This document shows, one piece after another, positions 1-40,991 of a stretch of 64,000 nt of DNA (position 1 is the stretch's first letter; every line of letters starts with the position of its first letter). The DNA comes from Ceriagrion tenellum (Eukaryota; Arthropoda; Insecta; Odonata; Coenagrionidae). The position numbers were made by a program, and so were the translations under genes. The stretch lies in contig OY720639.1 of NCBI GenBank assembly GCA_963169105.1, positions 46,295,848 through 46,359,847 of the forward strand. Direction: 5' to 3'. The notes beneath the pieces are model-generated. The model was not told the origin of the DNA. It did no database searches and was given only the letters and a program-made list of their open reading frames with translations.

Positions 1-972
1 CAAATAAAATAGTATAGACGTTGGGATCTTGCTCACGAAGGCAGGTTGTGAATACATAGATCGATTTTTATGACTTGATCTATTATTTCACGGCTAATCT
101 AACGGCTAAAGATCTGGCTATGAAAATTTGAAAAAAAATCACTGTTAGTAACCACTTTATTCAACAAAGGGGTTTGAGAAAGTATATGTTTTTCATTTTT
201 TCAGGCAAGACTATCACCTTAGACTATTACATCGTGGCCACGGACACCGGATAAACTTACATTGTTTTATACACTTCCAAAATTTTGGCCTGGGAAAAAT
301 ACGTAAGTATTTACTGTTACTAAACAAATTTATTGAGAAAAAATTTTGCTACAGTTAAGAGCATCAAGTAAAATTATGAGTACAGAAGTATTAAAAAATG
401 TTCACTTCATATTCCCTGCTATTTTTTCATCACTCATTATTTTTTCACGACCACGATTTTAGCAACTTTCGAATTTAATATTCTTACGTTATGTGATAAA
501 ATGTTAACTTTGTTTTATGCTCACATTATCTTTCCGACAGCTTAATTAACTGTGCAAGATCCATACCAATCGTTAACTGTGAACTTGTATGATGGCTATA
601 ACATCATTTCGCTTTTAACGGTAACAAAACTCAATATATTCGATGCTTAGGCCGAGTTTTATAATATCTAGTCAAACTTAAACTCAATATATCGAAGGTA
701 AACAGATAACGTCATTACAGCTAAGAGTTCGTGTTTATTACATTACGTAGCATATAAATTTTATATCATCACAAATAAATAAAGTGTAAAACCAATTATA
801 AATGTTGGTTAATAAACTCGGGAGTTGTAGATGAAAGAAAGTACATACTTTGCCATATTTGACGATAAATATTTAACTAGATCCAGTAGCATATCTTACT
901 TCTGTAGATTTTGGCCTTGATGGAGGCCATAGGAGAATAAAGATTACCTCTTTAACCAGTAATGAGTTTGCT
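1..972 (+). repeat. Duplicated block of lipocalin exon 4 and flanking introns (left copy)
   Basis: This block is colinear with about 34,960-36,015. Shared landmarks include the intron 3' end, an exon, its GTAAGT donor, a stretch of intron with AATAAATAAAG-type sequence near 775, and the end at GAGTTTGCT. The right copy carries about 121 extra bases at 35,808-35,928, and the left copy has about 20 extra near its start. Homology reaches base 1, so the duplicated unit continues off the window. This is a segmental duplication of part of the lipocalin gene, not a dispersed transposon. Confidence 0.9.
205..302 (+). pseudogene. Lipocalin exon 4 pseudo-exon (upstream paralogue)
   Basis: An intact TTTTTCAG acceptor precedes this exon and an intact GTAAGT donor follows it. 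It encodes the lipocalin TD motif region (IVATD) in the same phase as exon 4 at 35,131. It is broken in three ways relative to that exon. A Ser codon TCA has become stop TAA at 252-254. The conserved Cys codon TGC has become TCC. A one-base loss near 285 shifts the frame before the donor. No matching exon 5 was found downstream, so this is the remnant of a neighbouring lipocalin gene whose 5' part lies left of the window. The intact splice sites suggest that coding constraint was lost fairly recently. Confidence 0.85.
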
Positions 973-984
973 AATATTATTATA

Positions 985-1016
985 TAGATTATATATATAT
1001 ATATATATATATATAA
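985..1016. repeat. TA microsatellite
   Basis: A short run of alternating TA marks the boundary where similarity to the lipocalin duplication stops. Confidence 0.9.
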
Positions 1017-1880
1017 TGTGCGAGGAGGCAGTCCCAAATACTCCGTAGTCTGGCAGCAAAGGTCAGCAGAGCACCGGGGAGCGAGAGAGAGAGAGAGAAA
1101 AGAGGGCCGAGGTGCAGTGTCAAGGAGATTCGTTACGTCGTGTAACGCCAATACGCCGATCATCCAGAAAACCTCAGGCAAACAAAGACCTGTGGGTTGG
1201 TGACGCGCCCATCGGTGAATTCGACGTGGAGCCACAGCTTGACACATAAGTACTCTACAAATCCCCTTCTCCCTGGATAGTGAATTATCCACTCTTCCTG
1301 CTCCAACCAGCATTTCTTCAGCGAAGAAGACACCTCGAGTGGAGGTGATCGCATGTAATAGTGACTCGGGAACAATTCCACTTAACGTTACTAAGCTTGT
1401 CACAAAGCCAAAATCTGTATAATTATTCTCCCGTCCTTGCGATTTGTATTTTAAATCCCAATAGTGCTGGACACTTTAGCACGATCGGACGCGGAGCATG
1501 TAAAATTCAAGGTGGACAATCAACTCGACACTAAGAATTGTAGTAGAGATTCTTACAGAGGCCATTGTGAATTTTGTTATGTGTTAGTGATAGTTTTTTT
1601 GGTGGGTTATTGCATTTTTGTGTTCTCTTTCCATCAGTGTGTCATTCAAACAGATAATCATTTCATCCCTCATTAGATTTAAGGAGAAAGTTACCTATGT
1701 TTATTTTTTGTTTTGCCAATAAATGTCTAAAACCATTCACAATCTGAACGAGGTCGTTTCATCTTTGCTGTGCTTCGCACTGAGGTCCAAAATTCCCGTA
1801 TTCTCCTTCTCTTTCGTGATCGCGTGCCGTAGAACCCACGTGGTTTTCCTTTCAGTAAGACCCGTCCGCCGTCGACCCGC
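1017..1880. other. No recognisable gene; GC-richer sequence, possibly LTR-derived
   Basis: The base composition is more GC-rich than the lipocalin introns on either side. It contains a GA-rich run near 1,084-1,100 and an AATAAA at about 1,719. The style resembles an LTR or UTR, but no terminal duplication could be found. Open frames here do not resemble any family. Confidence 0.4.
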
Positions 1881-1881
1881 T

Positions 1882-1960
1882 GTGGGTCAGTGGACTACGT
1901 GAAGGTATGCACTATCGCAGCTGGTTTCTAACCAGCGGGGCCGGGGATCGAAATCGTCCA
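1882..1960 (+). other. tRNA-like segment (possible SINE head)
   Basis: An A-box-like string (TGGGTCAGTGG) begins near 1,883 and a B-box-like string (GGATCGAAATC) lies at 1,944-1,954. Between them a 5-bp stem, GCTGG/CCAGC, encloses a seven-base loop like an anticodon arm. Spacing between the D-arm and anticodon arm is too long for a functional tRNA. A tRNA-derived SINE fragment is the best guess. Confidence 0.3.
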
Positions 1961-1963
1961 ACA

Positions 1964-3433
1964 TCAGAGTTGGCGAGCTCGTCCGATGGTACGTTTCAAC
2001 TCTGCCTCTAACTTTTCAAGGAGAGCAATTGGTACAATTCTAGGAACAGTTTGTGCAAATGGCTTTGATCCAGGTTTAACCTTAATAGAAATATCCCCTT
2101 TGAATTCCCCTATTCCCGAAAAAAGTTTAGGAAATTCTTTAGAAGGGACCACCTTTGTCTCTGATTTACTGGAAACATGAAGATCTCGAGAGGGAAATTT
2201 TAATACATTTAATTGTTCCAAAGCATTTCTACCTAGTATAGGTGTCTTCAAAGCCCTGATTATAAAACAAGTACAAAAAAATGAAGAACTATCATGACAC
2301 AGGGTAAGTTTTACTTTTCCCTCAACATCCAACCTTTTCCCATCCGGACCTCTCAAAATTTCTTTTACTTTACTTTGGAGTTCAATTTCTCTGGGTAAAA
2401 ACTCTGAGGGAATGCAAACACAGTCTGCTCATGAGTCAATTACAAATCTTAAACTTCTATCAATTTCCTTAATCTTAACAAGGCAACTCCATCGAGCATT
2501 TCTTTGATTAATTCTTGACCGATTTTCGACAGCACCAATAAACCCTTCCATGCCAGTTTCCCCATCAGAGTAATCATCAACCAATTGTACTTTTTTAGAC
2601 TTACATACTTTGGCAAAGTGCCCTTTCACCCTACAAACAAAGCAGAATGAGTCTCTGGCCGGACACTTATACCAAGGATAGCGAACTCCACCGCAGAAGA
2701 CACAACTTCCTGAACTTCCTCCAGGATACTGCCCTTGCTTCTCCGACGATCCTGGCTTCCCCTGGCTCTTTGGTGTCTGAGTCTTTCCTCCACTCTGACA
2801 TGAGCCTCCTCGTTGGGCCGCCGGGATGTCTCGACGTCCTTTAACCAGGTTGACGCTGTAATCTCCTTTGTCCCTGATGATCTTGTTCTGCTTACGCTGG
2901 AGCTTGGCTTGCCTTGCGGCGTTAATAGCTTCAGGTAGGGTTAGAGTGGGTTTCAACTGAAGGGATTCACTGACTCTAGCATCTAGCATACCGACTACGA
3001 TGCGATCGCGGATCAATTCCTCTTTTATCAGTCCGAATTCACAATACTCCGCAAGTGAATGTAAATCGGTAATAAACAAATCCACTGGTTCCCCCACTTT
3101 TTGTACCCTTGAATTGAATTTGAACCTTTCAAAAATAACATTTCGTCTCGGTACGAAATACGTATCGAACTCTTTCAACGCATTTTCTAGAGTATCAGGC
3201 TGTTGAGAAAATTGTAACATGATCTCTTCGCTTTTCTCACCCATTAGGTATATCAGGATGTCTATCTGCTCCTGCTGAGTTTTCCCCGTCAACCCCGTCA
3301 CGGAAAAATAGCGCATAAACCTTCTCTTCCATACTATCCACGACTCGGGTGCCGTAAAATTAAAGGAATCGGGCGGTTGCACGGAGAGTCCGCTGACCCT
3401 TATCGGCGATTGGTCGTTTCTTTTATCCGTCAT
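1964..3433 (-). pseudogene. Ty3/gypsy retrotransposon Gag plus start of protease, truncated
   Basis: The frame starts at ATG 3,433. It encodes a gypsy-type Gag: capsid-like N-terminal region with motifs such as FNSRVQ, VGEPVDLF and LIRDRIVVGM. A Gly/Ser/Gln-rich linker follows, then two zinc knuckles, the second canonical (CX2CX4HX4C, CFVCRVKGHFAKVC), the first with the His replaced. The frame then enters the aspartic protease. The active-site DSGAD motif reads D-S-stop-A-D because TGA (2,429-2,431) replaces the Gly codon. The same frame stays open beyond this stop through protease and the linker to RT (ILGRNALEQL, PIALLEKLEAEL). It ends at about 1,975 in unrelated sequence, so RT and integrase are missing. 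The copy is dead. Confidence 0.88.
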
Positions 3434-3686
3434 TCGAATGATTACTTAGTTACTCGATTGTACTCCATGAATTAATTAATCACCGCCGATGCCACCGCTG
3501 CCACCATGTTATGTTAGAGGAGTTCAACATAGCAACAACTGTACTCCATGATTGTCGAGGGCCATGTGCCGGTGGCGGGAGATGTCAGGGATGACAAAAA
3601 TTGCATATCGATAACTATCGAGTCGATCCCTTCACTCTTACCAACCACACAAAAAGAAATTTAATTATTTGCAACTAGTTTTGCAA
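3434..3686 (-). other. Gypsy leader, primer-binding-site candidate and 5' LTR remnant
   Basis: Upstream of Gag on the minus strand, a possible LTR end (TAACATAACA) near 3,509 is followed directly by TGGTGGCAGCGGTGG. That is the position and the TGG start expected of a primer-binding site. The LTR cannot be delimited because its partner is absent and the hAT insertion at 3,695 lies just beyond. Confidence 0.4.
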
Positions 3687-6600
3687 CTCATTAGTAGAGC
3701 GCGGAAAAAAAGTCTTCAATTTTGCAAAAAAAAGTCGCCTAAAAAGTCACCAATATTATTGAAAAAAGTCTCTCAAAAGTCTGAGTTATTTCCTTGAGAA
3801 AGTGGCTGAATTTAACGGAATTGATGGAGAAAAGAGCGTAGAGATGCGGATTCGTGGGTTTTCGAGTTATTTTATGGACTTTAAGAAAGAAGAAAACCAT
3901 AATTTACAAAATATTGTTTTAATTCTGAATAACACTTCGTTTGATGATCAGCAATTGTGGAAGAATAATGTTGACCCCTATAATTTTTTATAGCTGATAA
4001 ATATCTATCTTTATTTTGAAAAAGGGAAATTGAAGTTAAAATACAGGTTATGGATAACAGATTTTATTTCATAATTGCATAATATAAAATATAGGAAAAA
4101 TATTTACGTACTTTCATTCACTTTGAGTTGCATTACCTCGGCGACGCGTCATTATTTAATGAAGTAGTGACAGACAAGGCATTTTTCTATGTTTTACATA
4201 GTGAACGTTGTGCGACGGTCGCTCAAAATAAGTTTGTACATCGAAAACGATCGCTCAACTTCACATGTTGTCATAGGAGCATACCTCAGCGTAGCCACTT
4301 CACTTACATTGAGTTTTTGGAAAATCTTAGATGTCTGCCCATTGACCTCTCCATTGAGAATCTGAGCTGCATCACTCATCAACTCGAAGCCTTCGTCTTA
4401 CTCAAAACATTACACAATTTGGCATAGACACTTACTTCTTATAGCTTGTTCACCCTTTGCACATGCAAGTTTTTTCTTCACATCCATAATTGTTGACACC
4501 GAATCACTGAGGCTCAGGATGGAAGATTCGAGGTATTTGATTTTTCAACCAAAAACCCAAAGGATGCTGAAATACATATCATTTCCAGTGGAAGTGTGCT
4601 ATCTTGTAAGAGTTCTCGAGCATTTTCCATACATTCTGCATCAACTTCAGGGTCAATATTCTGTATAACCTGAAGTAAAAAATTATAATCCAGTTTTCCT
4701 CCTTAATTTAGAACGTGCAGTTGTAGTTATTTTTAACTGAGCAAAATGGCAGGAATTCTATTTCATATAATGAAATTGATTCATCAGTCACAATTATAAC
4801 TACAAATAATTATTTACATTCTTAATTTTTTCGAAGTGTTGGGCATTGAACACGCAAGCTTCCAGCCATGTTCCAAATCTCGTGAGAACTGGGTCCGGAG
4901 GCAATGGCAGATCACAGCAAAATGTTTTATATATTTCCACGCGCGATGGTGCTTTCAAAAATACCTACGAAAATGTAAAATATTGCTTCTGCAGTAATAC
5001 ATTACCAACGAAATTTTATTTTTAGTTTTATTAAGAGCAAGTACCTTTTTAATGGTAGAGACCCACTTATTTGCAGTGGGAAATCTTTAGCGAATTTCTT
5101 CACCTACCCTGTGAAGAGCATGCACTTTGCAAGTGATGTGAATCATTTTAGGGTAGAAAACCACCAAAGCCTTGACGGCTTTAACCATGTACTCCGCTCC
5201 ATTGGTTAGGAGAAGAAGCAAATTCTCTCTAGCACTATTATCTCCAAACAAGGAAGCTGTAAAAAAATTGGTGAGTACATTACGATAAATAAGGTAAAGA
5301 TGCGGTAAAAACTCATCAACATAAGTTATACCGTTAATTAATTTCAGTTCTAATTTGAATATGCTCGCTTTTTCAGCAAACATTTCACCATACCAAATTA
5401 GGTATCATTACTTACTCAAGGATTCGTCAACGCAGCGAGCGACCGTTTCATTATTTACTCTTTCAAGTTCCTTGGATGCCATGAGGTTGGGCTTATTGGG
5501 CTCATTTGGTGTCAATTTTCCTACCAATATGTTGCACACATATCGACCCTTAACATCAGTTGTCTCATCAACAATGGTGTATAACTTGCTTCCTTTCAGG
5601 TCATCCTTGATACTTCTCGTGATCTAAAACACAAGAACATTTTTTAAAAATGTTAAGTAAGGCAAACACTTAAAAGAGCAATAAAAATTGGCAAGGGCAC
5701 ATAATTACTTTCTTCGTAAGAGTTAATACTTTTTTGTTCTTAATCTTATTCCAGTCGGATTACCACCAGGAAATAGTAAAAGTATTCCAGTAGATAATAT
5801 TATTTCCGTCGCAAACTATGCATGTTGAAAGGCATGTACTCAAGGTATAAGTTATATTTTAAACTTACTTAAACCTTGTTATATTTTAGTGAACTATTTA
5901 TGTAACAGCTGAATATTTCTTTGAAATCGTATTAAACCAAAGTTTTTAACGCTTATATCCAAAGAGAAGGTATGTAAAAGATTTTTAGAGCATTTACTAC
6001 GTAAAAGTATTTAAAAACTCATACCTTTTCGTGGAGTATCGGTAAGTAAATTTTCCGAAGAGAACTCTCAGATGGAACTGTCCTCCTTAAATATTTTTCC
6101 ATAAATGATGTGAATAAAGGGTGTTTTGATTTGTGAGTAGGAATGTTCAATGCCACAAATAGTTCGCACAAGTGTAGTAGGTACCCCATGAAAAACTCAT
6201 CGCCGGTGGATGTAAACGATAGTTGGCTCTGTCGTAAACTCTGCAAGCTCACGGTCTCCTTTAATTTCACTTGAGATAGATGCGATGGGCTTTCAATGTG
6301 CTGTTTCACATGTGACTTTTTGTCCGATGATATCTTGAAAAATAATGAGAAAGATAAATTATTATCAGAATTACTTTTAAAGTTAGTAATTCAGAATTGC
6401 TGAAAATAGGTCTTTGTATTTTTATGAAGAATTATAATTAAAAACACACGTAATGTATAGTTAAAGATGTATCTAACAATATTGACTTATTCGGGAATGT
6501 CAAACAATTCTTAAGGTAATAATTATAATTATTAAAGTCGTCAGATTCAAAAGTTGTATTGATACTCACGGTTTTTTCACAAGCATTGCAGTAAATACTG

Positions 6601-7646
6601 TTGCTCAGTACTTGCAGATACTTGCATAGTGAAGCTTACGCAGTCAGCTTGGCTCCTGAAGACGCCTGTCCTTTCACCTTGTACATTTTCTTACTTTATA
6701 CTTTGGGCTGCACAAACGAGCGGACGATGGTCTTGCGACGCTTGGGGACCTCAGCAAATGACTCAAACTTTACGCGGCTTACTCGAGTATAAAAGAGAAT
6801 AGTGTTCATACAATGTGTATACATTCACCGGTCCTTGTTAAGCCTTAATTTTTCCTCTTCGACCGAGTGCCAAGGGCGCATTGTTTGCCTCTCTACAATG
6901 TATGATCATTTCGTGACCATCTACACACAACGTGAGGCATTCACCTCGTCGGAAATTCTAGATGATCTTTCATATATTTGTATCATTTTTCCACTAATCT
7001 CCTACACAAAAGCGGAGTTCTACCATACAGTGTAACGCTGTCGTCTTGTCAGCAGACCACCCGGGTTCAAATAAATTGGTTCATAATATCCCTTTGTGAA
7101 GTCTTTGGACACCCTGAGCAAAAAAAAGTGCGAGGTGGCCCAGGAAAAGGAACAATATGTGAATTTGACATGCAATAGGATAAGTACGGGGTGAGCTCTA
7201 CCCTCACATATCCAAACCACCTTCGGGTTGAAGCACTGCGTGAGTTTAGTTCATGAACGGTGGAGTAATCGAAAGAATTCATTGCAGTTTCCGGAGCTAT
7301 TAATCAAATTCCGCATAAGCAATTGTTAGGAGCTTACATTTTACGGTACATCTCTGCTCCGTGTAGTAGGTACCCCATGAAAAACAAGATGTGTCCAACA
7401 CACAGTTGAACAAATGTGGTCACAACAGCCAAATATTAACTTAGGCATGTGGTTTAAATAAAAAGGCCCAGAAAAGTCTCTTTTGATCAAAAAACTCCCG
7501 CCACGCCAAAAAAGTCCCAAAAAGTCTCTAAGAAAGTCATTAAAAACTGTTTTATTTGATGAGATTGGCGAAGAATTGTATTTAAAACCACAAAAGTCCA
7601 ACTTTTACAAAAAGTCAAAAGACTCTTTCCGCGCTCTACTCATTAG
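3687..7646. mobile_element. Complete hAT DNA transposon (3,944 bp) with 8-bp target duplication
   Basis: The element runs 3,695-7,638. Both ends start with TAGAGCGCGGAAA when read inward. The 8-bp target duplication CTCATTAG is perfect on both sides (3,687-3,694 and 7,639-7,646), the hallmark of hAT insertion. Five AAAGTC motifs lie inside the left end and about six inside the right end, in the same orientation, as expected of subterminal transposase-binding repeats. The internal gene on the minus strand is a decayed hAT transposase. A 24-bp string at about 6,175 is repeated at about 7,367 inside the element. Confidence 0.93.
4147..6686 (-). pseudogene. hAT transposase, intron-containing, decayed
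   Basis: Homology blocks run in order from ATG 6,686. First comes a BED-type zinc-finger start with YCNACEK, ending at a GTGAGT donor (6,569). The next block, 6,025-6,333, holds the second half of the finger (KSHVKQHIESPSHLS). Block 5,416-5,623 holds the first catalytic Asp region (IVDETTDVKG). Block about 5,047-5,256 has NGAEYMVKA and HALHR. Block about 4,820-4,964 has KAPSRVE and LTRFGTWL. Block 4,436-4,669 follows, and the C-terminal dimerisation region near 4,200-4,380 has EVERSFSMYKLILSDRR. Introns have consistent GT/AG ends. Inactivating changes include stops after LTA, after GEEIR and after FTM, and a frameshift near 4,520. Confidence 0.85.
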
Positions 7647-9549
7647 CATCAAAATGTTATTCTTTTTCCCCAAGAAAATAAAGGGAAGTAGTTCTACATC
7701 TACGTGTATAACCCACAACTCACTTCGCTCGGTTGGGGACTCCGCCCCCTACACCCCCGGAACGGCTTCGCCGTTAATTTGGGGTATTAAAGAAATCCTG
7801 AAAAAAATGGTTTACTTTCAAGGGTTACAGTCCCAGTCCAAGCCAGAATCTCACACGTTCCCCCGGCCGTTGGGCGCAGATCAAATAGCAGCCAGGAGAA
7901 AAACGCGCGGTCAAAATAAAGGCAATAATAGTTATATGTAAACAAACTCACACGGTTTGATGTAATGGATCAATTATAGATGCTCGGAGAGCATCAAAAG
8001 TCGCTTCAAGAAAAGAAACTGCGGAAAACAAGATAAAGCCCCCAGCGACTGCATAATTCCTGTCCATTCACCCCTCCGAAACCTCCCAGCTTCCAAAACC
8101 AAATCATCCCATGAAACAAGATATTCGTGGCTTTCACGTTCCTACCTCTCCCGACCCTCTCCTTCCAGCACCGACCATGAAGCACAAGATATTCGACCAA
8201 CCCTGCTCCCATATCAATCCCTCAACATTCCATTCCCCCCACACTCCTCGCTAAAACCTCTCGATAAATTAGTAGCAGACCAAGACAAAAATTTTCCGTA
8301 TTACCTGATGGTGATCTTTCCTCTAACCCCATGATTGCGAACTGGTTGGCTTGGGAATTTTTTTGCAAGCGGCGAGGATTGGGCGAGGGAGAACGAGAAA
8401 GAGTGTGGAGTGGGAAGGTCCATCTCCGTTATATTGAGACGGGCTCCAAATGTGAGGAAGTCATTCTCATTTGAGTTCCTTCTGTCGTCTGGATCTGTAG
8501 CATCCAAGCGGTGAGTCCACTGTTGACTATTAAGTGAAACATCAATTTGGCGGGAGCAACATATTTATGTGCTTATTTTTACTAGAAACATTGCATATGT
8601 GTTACGATTAGTAACGGTGACAGATAAAAGCGTAACAGTAGCATTTCTATCCATTTTTTGGTAATTCAGGGCTACACAATAATGTAGGTGTAAGGCACAT
8701 AAGAGATATTACTGTGCAAATTAATGCTAAGCGTTCAATTATAATGGACATATCGTTATAAATATCTTAAGTGAAAATATATCCTTCGCATGGTCAATCA
8801 TTCAGAGAAAGATTTTAAATGTAATTTTCTCCTAAGTAGGAACACCGCGCCGAAAACTGTGAATTACTTAGTGAAAACATCCTGTAATGACGGATTGTGC
8901 AGGAAAGGGTATAAATGGCATAATTATGTGAATTGATACTAATTAACTTCGGATAAAATAAGCTCCTGCATTTAACAGTAATCTTTTTAAAATCCACCAT
9001 GGCGTGTATTAATTGCCCAAACGTTCAAGGAAATATGGTGAACAGCGTTGTAGATGGAAAAATCGCAAAAAATATAACCGATTGGTACTGAAAAAAGGAT
9101 ATATTTTCAATTAATGATTTCAGCATATATTTGTTATGTCCATTTGCTTTCAAACATTTCTCAGACTCCTTGAACTTAGATAATATTTTTTAGCTCATTT
9201 TAATATTTACTTAGTTCTTTCGACATCGAACTATTCTCTGTGGCAGGCGATTACGAATTCTTATAATGTCTGGGAGTTATATTTACTCTCACTTATGAAA
9301 TAAAAAAAGCATTTTTTCACATACTCTCTCTCATGTACACATAAAGGTGAAATTCCACACAAAAGAAGTCATTCACATTACATGATATTCGAACTTAAAT
9401 TCCTAAGATATGCATCCAAATCTTAAGCCAGTTAAGATTCTAATCATGGGAAATGAAGCCCTAAGGTTTCATTAATAAAAAAATTAAAAGCATCCATTGG
9501 CCGTCAAAATTGACACCACACACTTTACAACCCCGTGTTGCTAGTTTTT
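7647..9549. other. No recognisable gene
   Basis: This is AT-rich sequence with a short GC-rich patch at about 7,730-7,790. Open frames (for example 8,006-8,507 minus) show no family motif. Nothing else was identified. Confidence 0.5.
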
Positions 9550-10010
9550 TCCCTTATACTCATTTAGAGGACTATTTTCTTGGCCGAAATTACACGTATT
9601 TGACTCTCATTCTCGTTTCCTACTGTGGTTGTATTTTGACTTCGCCCTTTTTGAGCTTGTTTCTCCCAGAAGTTGGCCCGTGTGTTTGTTAGAGTGAGTG
9701 CTTGTGAGTGTAATTGGGTTCATAAACGGGCTGTCCAAGATGGATCACTTTAGGCCCGTTAAGGATCTCAGGCATCCTTAGTGGGTTCCCATTAGCCCTT
9801 GCAAAGGATCCCAATTGGGTTGAGTGTGTGTCTCTGTGGTGATCACAGGCAAGGAAGTAACATTCCCGTAAACCTCCACAGAAGCGTATTCTGGTAGAGA
9901 GATTGTGGTTGTTCACTGCTGTATAATTCCCAATCCCGCATACCAACACAGCAGTCGCTGTGTTTATTTGACGAGTGGTGACAATTTTAGCGGCCATTGG
10001 AGAACCTTTT
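9550..10010 (+). mobile_element. 3' terminal fragment of a Penelope-like element
   Basis: The + strand here matches the minus strand of about 57,470-57,950, the 3' untranslated end of the PLE in the Maverick. Shared strings include GCCGAAAT..ACGTATT, CTTTTTGAGCT, CCCAGAAGTTGG and the AAGGATC..GGGCTAATGGG region (reverse complement here). The hammerhead core present in the 57.9-kb copy is decayed here. Only the 3' untranslated part is present, a typical 5'-truncated insertion. Confidence 0.75.
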
Positions 10011-10774
10011 TATTTTGTCATTAGTTAAGATCACTCGGGAGTTATGAAGACATTAGACGAACAAGTTTTCCTCAATATCCGGACGTATGAAACCAAAGGA
10101 TAATAATTAAAGCCGCAAAAAACAATGAGGTTTACGTTCTTTTGGTAAACACCATTCTTGGTTCACACCATTGATTCTCAATATTAATGTCTCTGTCGAG
10201 TGTTGTGTTAAATAGACTATTGTTTCTCTTAATCTGATCTGTTGGGCTCACATTCTGACGGGTGTCAGATTTTCACTGCCGAAACCCCGTCGACTGCGGT
10301 TTTATCTATGTGAGACCCTATAAGACACCTCGAAATTTAGTGGCAGGGAGTGTTCCTTCATTTATCATAAACAAGCCATTGAAACGAACTTATATTAGAG
10401 CAATCACAATTTTTTTATTGTAGACGTAATTGATGGAAACCATAGTTGAGTCATGCAAACATGCAAAAAGTAATGAATTTAAAATGCTGATTATAATGAC
10501 TTTATTTTGCGTGAAGTCGTGCATGTTATCGCTTTATGGATAACATTTCGACAAAATTTGGTCACGCAGGAGTTCATACATTAGATGCCATGTTTTTGTC
10601 TTTTATTGATACGGTCCTCTAAGAATTAATTATGTTGTCACCTTTCTAAGGGTTGAAAAGAAAATAGACGGGTAAATGCTGTTGGAAGAACGTGAAAATG
10701 ATATGTTGGGATGTTTTACAAACGCTTGAATCAATTATCGGATCAAAAAGTAATTTGCATTATTTTTCATTCAG
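10011..10774 (+). other. Upstream region of the lipocalin gene; no TATA box seen
   Basis: This is AT-rich sequence with no ORF and no convincing TATA box. A pyrimidine tract ending in TTCATTCAG at 10,774 could be a splice acceptor for a 5' UTR exon, or the TCATTCAG could serve as an initiator. The sequence alone does not decide between these. Confidence 0.4.
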
Positions 10775-10828
10775 GAGGCGAGTCGTCATACCACTAAATT
10801 TCCAGCTCCTCTCAGAATCATCAGCATC

Positions 10829-40315
<29,487 letters not shown>

Positions 40316-40356
40316 AAGTCAATGTAATTTACCACCAAAATTTTTAGTTGGTGAGC

Positions 40357-40362
40357 AATAAA
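40357..40362 (+). terminator. Polyadenylation signal AATAAA for the lipocalin
   Basis: AATAAA begins 41 bases after the stop codon, the nearest signal downstream, giving a very short 3' UTR. Confidence 0.65.
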
Positions 40363-40991
40363 GCTATGCAGGTATATATATCAGTAAACTCATGCATTCA
40401 AAATATTTATTTTAAAGTCAACCTAATGCATCTAGTTTGTCTTGAGATGCAATAGTATACAACGAGATTGCTTGAGACAGATTCATTCAAATGTAAAAGA
40501 TTGTGAGGAATTTACCCTGGTAAAATACCTGCTAAAACGTTATTTCATATTTATATGTATGATTATTAAAAAAATATATACTGAAATCGGTTCTTGTTTT
40601 ATTTAGTTAAATGGTGCTTCCCAATCGCTGGACCGACGATCCAAAATCGGTACAAAACAACGATTCGCACAAGATTCAAACACTTCCTTTTCATTCATTG
40701 CGGACTTTTTGCACTAAAAAGAGCAGCTGGAAGTGGATGGGCGCTACACAATAACAGAACATGATACAGCCGTGATGATTTCTTTTTTTTTCATTGAATG
40801 TATCACATATGGCAAATATATAGTTTACAAATTTTTTGCTAAAAAAAACTAGAGTTTTGTAAATCCAATTTTTCAGCGATGTTGACAAATATAACGAAAA
40901 CTTTAAGCCGTAGCTGATGCAAGTGTAATCAATTCTTAATGCATTAAAGGTTAACGAAAGTTTCGCTACAGCCTATCGCTTTTCGAACGGT
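40363..40991. other. Downstream flank of lipocalin, nothing recognised
   Basis: AT-rich, no gene seen. Confidence 0.5.

Noticed and set aside
873..1403. 176-codon minus-strand open frame
   Set aside because: It runs through the TA microsatellite and GA-rich sequence and resembles no family.
7366..7390. Second transposase exon from the 24-bp repeat of 6,175
   Set aside because: Too short, in the terminal region of the hAT element and without flanking similarity; probably internal rearrangement.
10775..10828. Separate upstream coding exon for the lipocalin
   Set aside because: An acceptor-like tract exists but no coding potential or donor partner could be identified, so only a possible 5' UTR splice is noted.
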